Source: Pseudoxanthomonas sp. z9 (GTDB taxonomy: Bacteria; Pseudomonadota; Gammaproteobacteria; Xanthomonadales; Xanthomonadaceae). Taken from it: a stretch of DNA of 64,000 nt. This document shows, one piece after another, positions 34,097 to 44,569 of the stretch; position 1 is the stretch's first letter, and each line of letters begins with the position of its first letter. The stretch lies in assembly GCF_006542425.1 (NCBI RefSeq), contig NZ_VFID01000014.1, positions 62,001 through 126,000 of the forward strand, read 5' to 3'. The translations under genes and the position numbers were made by a program. The notes below the pieces were generated by a model that was not told where the DNA came from, did not search any database, and worked only from the letters and a program-made list of their open reading frames with translations.

Positions 34097-34996
34097 TCAG
34101 CGGCCGTGCTCGCGCCCCGGCCGGCCGCTGCGGAACACTTCCACCGCGCCGCGATCCTGCAGGGTCACGTAGACCGTGCGACCGTCCTCGCCGCCGAAGG
34201 CGACGTTGGTGGGCTTCTCGCCCTTCAGCTTTACTTCCCGCAGCAGGCGGCCTTCCGGCGAGACCACGGCCACCGTGCCCGCACCATAGCGCGCGATGTA
34301 GAGATTGCCGTCGATGTCGGTGCGCATGCCGTCCAGGCCATGATCCGGGAAGTTCATCAGCAGGCGTTTGTTGGAGGCGTTGCCGTCGCCATCCAGGTCG
34401 TACACCCACAGGTTCCGCTGCACGCTCTCGTTGACGTAAAGGTGCTTGCCGTCCGGGCTCACCTCCACGCCATTGGTGGTGCCCATGCCGGTTTCCAGCA
34501 GGTGGGTGCTGCCGTCGTGATCGATGCGCCACAACTGGCCGCCGCCGTTCTTCCAGTCGGGGTCGCTTGCATACAGGCGCCCATCCGGCGCCAGCGCGAC
34601 ATCGTTGGGCTGGTGCATGCGCGGCTCGTGCGCGAATACTTCGATGCGGCCTTCGGCATCAATACGCAGGATGTTGTGGCCGCTGTAGTCGGCCAGGTAC
34701 ATCACACCGTCCGGCGCGAAACGGATGCCGTTGCCGGTGCTCCCGGCCGGCAGCTCGACGAACAGTTCGGCCTTGCCGCTACCGTCGGCCTGCGCGCGCA
34801 CGCGGCCAATGGTGCCGTCGCGTTCGAAGCTGACGAGGTAGAGATGACCATCGGGCCCCACCGCCGGGCCTTCGATGCCCTGCGAGAACACGCCGTCGCC
34901 GACATAGTCACGGGCGACGTATTCGGGTTCGGCGGCGCCACTGGCAGAAGCGGTCGAGGCGAGGATGGCGGCGAACAGGCAGTGGCGCAGGTTCAT
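34097..34996 (-). CDS. SMP-30/gluconolactonase/LRE-like secreted protein
   Basis: A 299-residue six-bladed beta-propeller of the SMP-30/gluconolactonase family with a signal peptide (residues about 1-21). Repeated blade motifs are visible: GPAVGPDGHLYLVSF, GIRFAPDGVMYLAD, DVALAPDGRLYASDPDW, GVEVSPDGKHLYVNES and MRTDIDGNLYIARYG. It probably hydrolyses a lactone or similar ester in the periplasm; the metal-ligand residues are consistent with the family but the substrate is unknown. The next gene upstream on the same strand starts 347 bases away. Confidence 0.88.
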   Translation of the reverse strand: MNLRHCLFAAILASTASASGAAEPEYVARDYVGDGVFSQGIEGPAVGPDGHLYLVSFERDGTIGRVRAQADGSGKAELFVELPAGSTGNGIRFAPDGVMYLADYSGHNILRIDAEGRIEVFAHEPRMHQPNDVALAPDGRLYASDPDWKNGGGQLWRIDHDGSTHLLETGMGTTNGVEVSPDGKHLYVNESVQRNLWVYDLDGDGNASNKRLLMNFPDHGLDGMRTDIDGNLYIARYGAGTVAVVSPEGRLLREVKLKGEKPTNVAFGGEDGRTVYVTLQDRGAVEVFRSGRPGREHGR

Positions 34997-35007
34997 GGTT
35001 CGGTTCC

Positions 35008-35343
35008 TCAGCGGCCCAGGGCATACAGCGCGGTGGCGAAGGCCAGCACCGCCACCGTGGTGGCGATCGCGGCCAGGCGATTGGCGCGATGCATCTGGCG
35101 CTCCATGCGATCCGCGCCCACCTGCAACACTTCGATGGTCTTCTGCATGTCGGTGGCGAGCCGGGTGATCGAATCGGCATTGCGGGTCGCGGCGCCCTGC
35201 AGTTCGGTGATCTGCTCGTCGATGATCGCCAGCCGCTGCGCCTGGGTGGTGTCGATTGGCGGGGTACGGGTGAACAGCGGCTTCGCCAGGCGGATGATTT
35301 CCGGCAGCGAAGAAGCGGCGATGGTGATCCAGGTGGCGGCCAT
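35008..35343 (-). CDS. Small coiled-coil membrane protein, unknown
   Basis: A 111-residue protein with an N-terminal hydrophobic stretch (TWITIAASSLPEIIRL), a long helical charged segment predicted to form a coiled coil (about residues 35-85, from QRLAIIDEQITELQG to GADRMERQMHRAN), and a C-terminal membrane helix (LAAIATTVAVLAFATALYAL). Family unknown. The start at 35343 is preferred over an upstream ATG at 35358. Confidence 0.65.
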   Translation of the reverse strand: MAATWITIAASSLPEIIRLAKPLFTRTPPIDTTQAQRLAIIDEQITELQGAATRNADSITRLATDMQKTIEVLQVGADRMERQMHRANRLAAIATTVAVLAFATALYALGR

Positions 35344-35416
35344 GGGACTCCTGCGCACCGCGAAGGGGTGCGGGTGGGACTGCGGGGATGTTAACCCGCG
35401 CGCAGCGGCGCGATGC

Positions 35417-36463
35417 TCAGGAATGCCGCGGGGTGGCGAGAACGGTGATCTCTTCGCGATCGTGATAGAGCTGGCGGGCGCGCACGGTCAGTGGTCGCGA
35501 TGCTTGTTCGGCGAAAAGGTCCAGGCACAGCCGGGTTTCGTCCCAGCGCTTCTTCATCGGCAGCTTGAGGTTGAAGATGGCATGCCGGCACCAGCCTTCC
35601 CGGAACCACGTCGCCATGCGCTCGGCGACCCGGCGCGGTTGTTCGACCATGTCGCAGACCATCCAGTCCAGCGGTTGCGCGGGCTTCCAATGGAAGCCAT
35701 CGGCGCGCAGGTGTTCGACCAGGCCGGTGTCCAGCACGTGCTGGCGCAACGGCCCGTTGTCGACGCTGGTGACGCGCAGATGCTGGCGGGTCAGGACCCA
35801 GGTCCAGCCCCCCGGCGCGGCGCCCAGATCGGCGGCGGTCATGCCGGGTTTCAGCAGGCGCGCGCGTTCCTCCGCATCGAGCAGGACCAGCAGCGCTTCC
35901 TCCAGCTTCAATGCCGAGCGCGACGGCGCATCGGGCAGAAGTTTCAGGCGCGGTATGCCGAGCGGCCAGGGCGAGGCATCGCGCGGCTGGCTGCGGGCCA
36001 GGAAGGCGTGATCGCCCTGCACGAACACCACATGCAGTCGCGGCAGCCGTGCATCGTCCTGGGCGGTGAGCACACCGGCCTTGCGCAGTGCCGGCCGCAG
36101 CGCATTGCCGAAACTGCGCGCCAGTCCGGCCAGCGGCTTGGCGCTGTCCGAATCGGGATGTTCGACCCACAGGTCGCCGAAGCGCTGGCCTTCCAGCGCG
36201 GCCAGCATCGGGCTGATGCGATCGCGCGGATCCAGGTCGCGCAGTTCGGCGAGCACGCGCAGTTTCTGCCGCGCGAACACCAGATCCCGCGACGGCAGGG
36301 CGCGGTCCAGCGCGTCGGCCTCGTCGCTGGCGAACAGCACGTAGCCGTCGTTGCGTTGCGCGCGCGCGTAACCGGCGATGCCGGCCATCGCCGCGCGTTC
36401 GGTCAGCTCGGCGGCGAGCTCCGGCTCGAAGCCCTGGCGGCAGAAACCGAGCAGGCCGCTCAT
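35417..36463 (-). CDS. rlmM: 23S rRNA 2'-O-ribose methyltransferase RlmM
   Basis: Methylates the 2'-O-ribose of C2498 in 23S rRNA before ribosome assembly. The 348-residue protein starts GLLGFCRQGFEPELAAELTERA (THUMP-like region) and has the SAM-binding AADLGAAPGGWTWVL and the catalytic KDKE-type region near DWMVCDMVEQPRRVAE and IFNLKLPMKKRW. It is the 3'-most of glnS-deaminase-rlmM, all on the minus strand. Confidence 0.94.
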   Translation of the reverse strand: MSGLLGFCRQGFEPELAAELTERAAMAGIAGYARAQRNDGYVLFASDEADALDRALPSRDLVFARQKLRVLAELRDLDPRDRISPMLAALEGQRFGDLWVEHPDSDSAKPLAGLARSFGNALRPALRKAGVLTAQDDARLPRLHVVFVQGDHAFLARSQPRDASPWPLGIPRLKLLPDAPSRSALKLEEALLVLLDAEERARLLKPGMTAADLGAAPGGWTWVLTRQHLRVTSVDNGPLRQHVLDTGLVEHLRADGFHWKPAQPLDWMVCDMVEQPRRVAERMATWFREGWCRHAIFNLKLPMKKRWDETRLCLDLFAEQASRPLTVRARQLYHDREEITVLATPRHS

Positions 36464-36490
36464 CGCCGCGCTCCGCGAGCGACGCCGGTG

Positions 36491-37053
36491 TCAGTACTTG
36501 TCGCCACCGGATTCGCCGTACTGCTTCAACACCGCGCGCGCGTCGTCGCGACGCAGGTCGCGCACCACTTCGATCCCGCGCTTGTTCAATTCGCCGACCC
36601 AGTCGGCCGGCAGCGGGCCTTCGTCGAACTCGGTCAGTTCCATCACGTCCTCGGCGCGCGCGCCGATCAGCAGGCGATCGATGCCGGCCCAGACGGTGGC
36701 GCCGTAGCACTGGCAGCAGGGCTGCGACGAGGTGGCCAGGGTGATCGGGCCGGCCCGTTCGTTCAGGCGCGGCGTCTGCAGGCGCTGCTGCGCCAGCATG
36801 TAGGCCATGTTCTCGGCATGCGCCAGCGAACAGGTATGCGGCATCACCCGGTTCACGCCAATCGCGATCACCCGGTGATCCGGACCGAACACCACCGCGC
36901 CGAACGGACCGCCGCTGTTGGCCTCCACGTTCCGGCGCGACAGCGCGATGGCCAGGCCGACCTTGTCCTCGTCGCCCGGGTACGCCACGGCGCCGTCAAC
37001 GGCGTCGTGCACCCAGGCCGGCAGCGTCAGGTGGACCTGGGCATACAGCATGC

Positions 37054-37057
<4 letters not shown>
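36491..37057 (-). CDS. Zn-dependent nucleoside/guanine deaminase-like protein
   Basis: Cytidine-deaminase superfamily protein of 188 residues. The zinc site is clear: H80-A-E82 (HAEN) and P113-C114-C-Q-C117. It has the guanine-deaminase-like layout [21 protein letters not shown]. The substrate could be guanine, cytosine or a tRNA adenosine; the lack of TadA-type context favours a free base or nucleoside. It starts inside the end of glnS (four-base overlap), so the two are co-translated. Confidence 0.85.
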
Positions 37058-38808
<1,751 letters not shown>

Positions 38809-38914
38809 GCGGGGCAGGGCGGTTCGGGGCAAACGGAGAGTTTAGCCGGTCCGCTCGCCGCCCGCGTCGCGCCGGGCCTATCCTGTAGGCCCTTTTCCGC
38901 GCCGGAACCCGTGC

Positions 38915-39583
38915 ATGAGCCGCCCCATCCTGATCATCGGCAACAAGAACTACTCGTCCTGGTCCTTGCGGCCGTGGCTGCTGCTGCGCCAGTTCGGGGT
39001 CGAGTTCGACGAGATCCGGCTGCCGCTGGACACGCCGGAGTTCTTTGCCGAGGTCCAGCGCTACTCCCCCACCGGCAAGGTGCCGGCGCTGTGGGACGGG
39101 GATCTGCACCTGTGGGATTCGCTGGCCATCTGCGAGTACGTCAACGAACGCTGGCTGGACGGCGCCGGCTGGCCGCGCGAGCGGACCGCGCGGGCGCTGG
39201 CGCGGGTGGCCGCCGCCGAGATGCATTCGGGGTTCGCCGGCCTGCGCACCCAGTTGCCGATGAACAGCCGCCGCCAGCCTGACGCCTACCGCTGGGACGA
39301 GGCGGCCCAGCGCGACATCGACAGGGTGCTGGCGCTGTGGTCGGAGCTGCGCGCCCGTTTCGGCCAGGGTGGCGACTTCCTGTGCGGCGGCTTCGGCATC
39401 ATCGACGCGATGTTCGCGCCGGTGGCGATCCGCTTCGACGGCTACGGCGTGCCGGTGGATGGCGTGGCGAAGGACTACATGCAGGCGCTGTTCGCGCTGC
39501 CGGCGATGCGCGAGTGGCGCGAGGCGGGGGCGCTGGAGACCGAATCCGTGCCCGGCACCGAGGCGTTCCGCAAGGCGCCGTAA
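38915..39583 (+). CDS. Glutathione S-transferase family protein
   Basis: A 222-residue GST with the thioredoxin-fold N-domain (ILIGNKNYSSWSLRPWLLLRQFGVEFDEIRL) carrying a Ser-rich glutathione site (SSWS), then TGKVPALWDGDLHLWDSLAICEYVNE and an alpha-helical C-domain. It is of the Zeta/Nu-like bacterial type that conjugates or reduces electrophiles. The DUF2007 gene follows after 44 bases. Confidence 0.92.
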   Translation: MSRPILIIGNKNYSSWSLRPWLLLRQFGVEFDEIRLPLDTPEFFAEVQRYSPTGKVPALWDGDLHLWDSLAICEYVNERWLDGAGWPRERTARALARVAAAEMHSGFAGLRTQLPMNSRRQPDAYRWDEAAQRDIDRVLALWSELRARFGQGGDFLCGGFGIIDAMFAPVAIRFDGYGVPVDGVAKDYMQALFALPAMREWREAGALETESVPGTEAFRKAP

Positions 39584-39627
39584 AGCCCGGACGGTGTAGC
39601 CTGCGGGCGATTGCTGGAGATGCGCCG

Positions 39628-39897
39628 ATGCGAGTGGTCTACCTGGCCGACAACCTCTTCGATGCCCACATGGTCAAGCACGCGCTGGAGGACGCCGGCT
39701 TGCCGGCGTTCGTGTTTGGCGAATCGCTGATGGGCGGCATGGGCGAACTGCCGCTGTTCGGCGTGTTGCGGGTCTGCGTGCCGGACCCGGCCTGGCCGGA
39801 GGCGCAGGACGTGGTGGCGCGGCTGCCGCTGGCGAAGCCGCCGGAAGGGGATGAATCCGCGGCGGATTCGCCGGAAGGAAGTCCGTTGCCGGCCTGA
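39628..39897 (+). CDS. DUF2007 family small protein
   Basis: An 89-residue protein of the DUF2007 family, recognisable by MRVVYLADNLFDAHMVKHALEDAGLPAFVFGE and LRVCVPDPAWPEA. These small alpha-beta proteins often precede or follow metabolic genes and have no assigned reaction. The C-terminus is Pro/Glu/Ser rich. The start at 39628 is an ATG with GGAGATGCGCC upstream. Confidence 0.85.
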   Translation: MRVVYLADNLFDAHMVKHALEDAGLPAFVFGESLMGGMGELPLFGVLRVCVPDPAWPEAQDVVARLPLAKPPEGDESAADSPEGSPLPA

Positions 39898-39984
39898 CGG
39901 GCCGCGAGGCCGTGGCGGGGGCGTGCCACGTGGTCGCTCCTGCTTTCTTTGACCTGTGCTGCTACTGCGAGGTCAACGCCCGAC

Positions 39985-40040
39985 AAAAAAACCGAGGATC
40001 AGCCTCCTTGACCAGCCGAATGGCTGGTCAAGGGGGAGGC
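39985..40040 (-). terminator. Intrinsic terminator of the PNGase gene
   Basis: A long hairpin (about 16-bp arms at 40002-40017 and 40022-40040, CTTGACCAGCC and its complement, with GAAT loop and a small bulge) is followed on the minus strand by a run of seven T (39985-39991) about ten bases further. It fits termination of the minus-strand gene that ends at 40075. The rest of the gap 39898-40074 shows nothing else. Confidence 0.75.
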
Positions 40041-40074
40041 AAAGGCAGGCATCCGGAGGCATGCTGCTGGAGCG

Positions 40075-41706
40075 TCAGCGCACGCAGGTGGTGTCGTCTT
40101 CGGTGAAGTAACCGTTGACCGTCGCGATATGGCGCGCCTGGCAGGCGCCGGCGCTGTCGGTCATGCGGAACTCCTGGCGGGAATGGCCGGTCGCGCGGCG
40201 CTGCTCGCGCGGCACCTTCTGGGTGTAGGCCGCTTCGCCCTGGAAGCGGTTTTCAATCTTCATCCAGCTGGCGGCCGCATCACCTTGCCGGCGTTGGCTG
40301 GTTTCGTTGGCCTGGATGATCAGATCGGTGGTCAGGCGCGGGTTGCCGGCTTCGGGAGCGGTGCGGATGCCGCCATCCAGGCTGAAAGCCAATGCGTTTT
40401 CTTCCACGACGGCGGGCTTGCCCGCGATGCGGGTCGAAATCCGCTGCGAGTCGGTCCATTCCGCTTTCAGGCGGTCGTCGTTTTCGTCCTTGTCCCAATC
40501 GTGCCGGCTCTGCATGCCGACCCGATAGGCCACCTCGATGTCGCGCCGGCCCTCGGAGGTCTCGATCCAGCCCGCCAGCTTCAGTTCGCCGGCGCCGGAA
40601 GCGCGCAGCACCGTGCGGCCGTTCTCTTCGCTGAAGGCATCGTTCCGCGCGGGCTTGCCCAGCACGTGCGAGGTCAATTCGCCGCGCGTCCGTGCGCCCT
40701 TCGGGTCCCGCCAGATCTGCAGGTGGGGCAGCAGCGTCCAGCCGGTCGCATCGTGGGCCAGTCCGACCACGCGCACCCGCAGTTCGTGCGGCTTGCCGTC
40801 GTTGAGCAGGCCGATGAAGGGCGTGAGTTCGAAGCGCTGCGGATGCAGGTCGAAGGTATGCGGCGCCGGGATCGCGTACCACAGGAATGGATTGGACCAG
40901 CCGCCGGTGTAGATGTGCGGGTACGGCGCCGCCAGGCCCGCGACCTTGCCGTCGATCAGCACCTGCAGTTCGCGATAGGGACCATGCTCGCTCGCGCAGG
41001 AATACTCCTTGCGCGCCACGCTCAGGTACCAGAACTCCTCGCAACCGCCGCCGGAACCATTGGCGTACACCTCGGCCACCAGCCGGCGGGTGTCGGCGGG
41101 CAGGGTGAAGCCGCCGACCAGATCCGCGCCGGCGCGGTGGGCCTCATCCAGCGGGACGATCCGTTCGGCGGTGGCGGCCGGCGCGTGCGCCGCGTCGGCG
41201 GGGTAGAAGGTCAGCGTGGCGCGGATGTCGAACACGCCGGTGTAGGTTTCGTTGACCAGGTTGCCCAGTTCCATCACCACCGGCTGCTCGCGGGTGAACA
41301 AAGGCGCATAGGCGCTCACGTCCTTCTCGACCTGCCAGCGGATGCCTTCGCGGGACGGTTCGGGCGTGCTGGTGCGCAGGAGGGTCACGCCGCCGACGCT
41401 GATCTGGCCCATGCGGTCGTACTGGCGGCCCTTCACACTGCCCTCCATGTCCAGCACCACCTTGTGCCACGGGCCGGGACAGTCGGCCGGCGGGGTGAAT
41501 GCCTGACGGTAGGGTTCGAAGTCGGCGAAGCCGTGGCGGACGATTTCCACCGTGCAATGGCGGATGTCCGGGCGGACCACCTTCGGCTCGGCGGTGCGCG
41601 GGTCGTCCCAGTCGGCGCCAAATTCGGCGGGCGGACGGGTGTCGGCGGCGAACGCCGGGGTAGCCGCCGTGGCGGCGCACAGGAGCAGGGCGTAGCGGGA
41701 AATCAT
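40075..41706 (-). CDS. PNGase A-like peptide-N4-asparagine amidase (secreted)
   Basis: A 543-residue secreted protein with a signal peptide ([20 protein letters not shown]). It resembles the peptide-N4-(N-acetyl-beta-glucosaminyl)asparagine amidase A family of plants and some xanthomonads: KVVLDMEGSVKGRQYDRMGQISVGGV, then WQVEKDVSAYAPLF, and GGGCEEFWYL with PYPHIYTGGWSNPFLW. It would release N-glycans from glycoproteins in the periplasm or outside the cell. No glycosidase cluster adjoins it. The internal ATG at 41706 begins the signal peptide. Confidence 0.82.
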   Translation of the reverse strand: MISRYALLLCAATAATPAFAADTRPPAEFGADWDDPRTAEPKVVRPDIRHCTVEIVRHGFADFEPYRQAFTPPADCPGPWHKVVLDMEGSVKGRQYDRMGQISVGGVTLLRTSTPEPSREGIRWQVEKDVSAYAPLFTREQPVVMELGNLVNETYTGVFDIRATLTFYPADAAHAPAATAERIVPLDEAHRAGADLVGGFTLPADTRRLVAEVYANGSGGGCEEFWYLSVARKEYSCASEHGPYRELQVLIDGKVAGLAAPYPHIYTGGWSNPFLWYAIPAPHTFDLHPQRFELTPFIGLLNDGKPHELRVRVVGLAHDATGWTLLPHLQIWRDPKGARTRGELTSHVLGKPARNDAFSEENGRTVLRASGAGELKLAGWIETSEGRRDIEVAYRVGMQSRHDWDKDENDDRLKAEWTDSQRISTRIAGKPAVVEENALAFSLDGGIRTAPEAGNPRLTTDLIIQANETSQRRQGDAAASWMKIENRFQGEAAYTQKVPREQRRATGHSRQEFRMTDSAGACQARHIATVNGYFTEDDTTCVR

Positions 41707-41873
41707 CGGTTTGTATCGATCCAATTCGTGGCGCGGAAAAATGCCGGGTAGGGCGCGGGCAGTGGGAGATGGCGCAGCCTACACCGGCGCTCCCCGGCGC
41801 GACAGTCCGTTGCGCTTGAAAGCGGACCGGGCGCGCCCAGATCCGGAGACATCCATCATCTGCGGGGTGTCCC

Positions 41874-42524
41874 ATGCTCGGAATCGGTGCCCACAAACAG
41901 CGCATGCCGCGCGCGGAGGAAATCCTGCCCGGCCGCGCCCACCCGCTGCCGCTCAACAACACCCACTTCGTTCACGGTCGGCCGCTGCGCGCGGAGGCCA
42001 CCGGCCTGCTGCAGGCGGAATTCGGCATGGGCTGTTTCTGGGGTGCGGAGCGCAAGTTCTGGAGCCTGCCGGGGGTGTACAGCACGTCGGTCGGCTACGC
42101 CGGCGGCGGAACGCCCAACCCGACCTATGAGGAAGTGTGTTCCGGGCTGACCGGGCACAACGAGGTCGTGCGGGTGATCTACGACCCCAAGCGGATTGGA
42201 TTCGAGGAACTGCTGCGGGTGTTCTGGGAAAACCACGACCCGACCCAGGGCATGCGCCAGGGCAATGATCTCGGCACCCAGTACCGCTCGGCGATCCTGT
42301 GCCATTCGCAGGCGCAGTACGACGCCGCGCTCGCCAGCCGTGACGCCTACCAGCAGCGCCTGCGCGCAGCCGGCCATGGCGACATCACCACCGAGATCCT
42401 GTATCCGCCGCCGGAGTTCTACTACGCCGAGGACTACCACCAGCAGTACCTGGCGAAGAATCCGAACGGCTATTGCGGTCTCGGCGGCACCGGCGTGAGC
42501 TGCGCGATCGGCCTGGATGCCTAG
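41874..42524 (+). CDS. msrA: Peptide methionine sulfoxide reductase MsrA
   Basis: Reduces methionine-S-sulfoxide in proteins. The catalytic Cys54 is in [15 protein letters not shown]. Further motifs are [36 protein letters not shown], and [11 protein letters not shown]. The C-terminus [13 protein letters not shown] holds the resolving cysteines. The product is 216 residues. A long gap of repeats follows to tal. Confidence 0.95.
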   Translation: MLGIGAHKQRMPRAEEILPGRAHPLPLNNTHFVHGRPLRAEATGLLQAEFGMGCFWGAERKFWSLPGVYSTSVGYAGGGTPNPTYEEVCSGLTGHNEVVRVIYDPKRIGFEELLRVFWENHDPTQGMRQGNDLGTQYRSAILCHSQAQYDAALASRDAYQQRLRAAGHGDITTEILYPPPEFYYAEDYHQQYLAKNPNGYCGLGGTGVSCAIGLDA

Positions 42525-42534
42525 TACGCGTCAC

Positions 42535-42845
42535 CTGTAGGAGCGACGTCAGTCGCGACCGCGCCACGAGGTCGTCCGTCAACCCGCACCAGGCGACAAG
42601 GATCGTCCGCGAACGTACCCGTGTTTCCGTGGCGTTGATAGGTCGCGACTCACGTCGCCCTGCACGCGAGGCGTTCGCGATCGTTGCGGGCCTCGAATTC
42701 GTCGGTCGTCCTTTTTTGTCATGTGGGAGCGACGTGAGTCGCGATGGGCCGCGCGACTTTCTTCCTGAGAGAGACGCGGCTCGTCTCCCCCCAGTCGTCC
42801 GGGTTCAGTGCTGCTGCGGCATTCGCGACTCACGTCGCTCCCACA
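42535..42845. repeat. Four GGAGCGACGTGAGTCGCGA-type palindromic repeats
   Basis: The 446-base gap between msrA and tal has four copies of a short palindromic element: 42535-42560 and 42722-42744 on the plus strand, and 42643-42660 and 42823-42845 on the minus. The last two full copies are exact 23-base inverted repeats of each other, 78 bases apart. The core is GAGCGACGTGAGTCGCGA. These REP-like elements are abundant in xanthomonads and pseudomonads. I see no coding frame or RNA gene worth calling in the gap. Confidence 0.8.
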
Positions 42846-42970
42846 AGGGGAGGTGCGCGGGTTGCAGCCGCGTCACCGCGCAGATGCGATTCGTTTTCGC
42901 GGATGGCCGGGAACCACTGGTCGGCCGGCGAGGCCGACCAGCAAGTTCCGGGGGCAGCGCATGCGCAGGC

Positions 42971-43963
42971 TCAGGCGGCGGCTTCGGCCAGGCGCTGGGC
43001 GATGGTGTCGCGCAGGGCGACCAGATCCTTGGCGAAGATCTCGATGCCGGTGGCGAGTTTCTCCTTGGCCATCGGATCGGCTTCGATCGCCGCGGCGAAA
43101 CTTGCCGCGTTGATGGCCGCGGCGGTCACCGGCCCGGCCGCGACGGGTTCGAGCTTGCGCGGCAGCGCGCCGTGATCCTGATCCAGCTTCTCCAGCAGAT
43201 CCGGCGAGATGGTCAGGCGATCGCAGCCGGCCAGCGCTTCGATCTGGGCGGTGGAGCGGAACGACGCGCCCATGACCACGGTCGGGGAGCCGCGGCGCTT
43301 GAACTCCGCGTACACGCCGCGCACGAACACCACGCCGGGATCGGCATCGATGTTCGCGGGCGTCTGCCCGTTGGCGACATACCAGTCGAGGATGCGGCCG
43401 ACGAAGGGCGAGATCAGGAACGCGCCGGCTTCGGCACAGGCAATCGCCTGGGCCTGGTTGAAAATCAGGGTCAGGTTGCAGTCGATGCCTTCGGCCTGCA
43501 GTTGGCGCGCGGCCTCGACGCCTTCCCAGGTGGATGCCACCTTGATCAGGATGCGGTCGCGGCCGATGCCGCGCTCGGCGTACATGGCGACGAACTTGCG
43601 CGCCTTGGTCACGGTGGCGGCGGTGTCGTAGGCCAGATCCGCGTCCACCTCGGTGGAGACGCGACCGGGAATCAGCGCGCTCAGCATCGCGCCGACGCCG
43701 ACCGTCAGGCGGTCGGCCACTTCGTTGACGATCGCCGCGCGATCGCCGTCCTGGCCACGCGCCCAGCCGAGTTCGCGCTCGATGAGATCGGCGTAGACCG
43801 GCAGGTCGAGCGCCTTCTTCACCAGCGTCGGGTTGGTCGTGCAATCCACGGGCTTCAGGCGCTTGATCGCCTCGTAGTCGCCGGTATCGGCGACCACGAC
43901 CGAAAGTTCACGCAACTGGGCCAGCTTGGACGGGGAAGCGGGGGAATTCATCGCAACACTCAT
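42971..43963 (-). CDS. tal: Transaldolase
   Basis: Pentose-phosphate enzyme that moves a dihydroxyacetone unit between sugar phosphates. The Schiff-base lysine is K141 in [12 protein letters not shown]. The N-terminal [13 protein letters not shown] and the C-terminal [12 protein letters not shown] are typical of TalB. The product is 330 residues. The ATG at 43963 is kept, though one four codons downstream is possible. Confidence 0.93.
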   Translation of the reverse strand: MSVAMNSPASPSKLAQLRELSVVVADTGDYEAIKRLKPVDCTTNPTLVKKALDLPVYADLIERELGWARGQDGDRAAIVNEVADRLTVGVGAMLSALIPGRVSTEVDADLAYDTAATVTKARKFVAMYAERGIGRDRILIKVASTWEGVEAARQLQAEGIDCNLTLIFNQAQAIACAEAGAFLISPFVGRILDWYVANGQTPANIDADPGVVFVRGVYAEFKRRGSPTVVMGASFRSTAQIEALAGCDRLTISPDLLEKLDQDHGALPRKLEPVAAGPVTAAAINAASFAAAIEADPMAKEKLATGIEIFAKDLVALRDTIAQRLAEAAA

Positions 43964-44015
43964 GACGGCGAGAGGGGAGGCACAGTATGCCTCGCGCCGC
44001 CCGCCAGTTCAGCGG

Positions 44016-44447
44016 TCAACGATGGAATTCGCCGTTTGCCTCGGGCTGGTAGCGGATGCCGGTGACCTGCAGGCGCAGGTGGCGGCCACCGGGGGCCTGC
44101 CAGTCGATGGTCTGGCCCAGCGACAGGCCGAGCAGGGCGCTGCCCACCGGGGCCAGCACCGAGACGTAGCCCTTGTCGACGTTGGCTTCGTTCGGATAGA
44201 CCAGGGTCAGGTTGTGGTGCTCGCCGGTCAGCTCATCGATGCAGTCGATGGTGGAGTGCATGGTCACGACGCCTTCCGGAATCTGTTCCGGCGGCAGCAC
44301 TTCGGCGCGGTTGAGTTCGTTCATCAGGGCCACCGCGGCCGGCAGGCGGCGCAGGGCGGGGGAATCGAGCAGGGCTTCCAGCCGGTTGAAGTCGCGGCTG
44401 GAAATGATCAGCGAAGGCGGCAGGCCGCTGGTATGCGCGGTACTCAT
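44016..44447 (-). CDS. rnk: Nucleoside diphosphate kinase regulator Rnk
   Basis: GreA-related transcription factor with a short N-terminal coiled coil and a GreA-C-like domain. It shows [19 protein letters not shown] at the start, [26 protein letters not shown], and [21 protein letters not shown]. The product is 143 residues. It lies 122 bases after oxyR, separated by a hairpin, so read-through is possible but limited. Confidence 0.93.
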   Translation of the reverse strand: MSTAHTSGLPPSLIISSRDFNRLEALLDSPALRRLPAAVALMNELNRAEVLPPEQIPEGVVTMHSTIDCIDELTGEHHNLTLVYPNEANVDKGYVSVLAPVGSALLGLSLGQTIDWQAPGGRHLRLQVTGIRYQPEANGEFHR

Positions 44448-44473
44448 CGTGTCCTCTTTTCGGATGTTGAACA

Positions 44474-44507
44474 AGGAAAATGGGCGCCGCGTTTCCGCGC
44501 CGCCCAT
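44474..44507 (-). terminator. Intrinsic terminator after oxyR
   Basis: Near-perfect 12-bp stem with a TTTC loop (44480-44507) in the gap between the oxyR and rnk genes, followed on the minus strand by TTTTCC (44474-44479). It should limit read-through from the peroxide-response genes into rnk. Confidence 0.65.
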
Positions 44508-44569
44508 TCGTGGTTGGTTTGTGTGGCTTACCGTAGCCGTTTGCCGGCCGCGGTTCAAGCCACCGTCGT

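Noticed and set aside
42525-42970. Short coding frames in the msrA-tal gap
   Set aside because: They follow the palindromic repeats and change with each copy. None has a ribosome site or family likeness.
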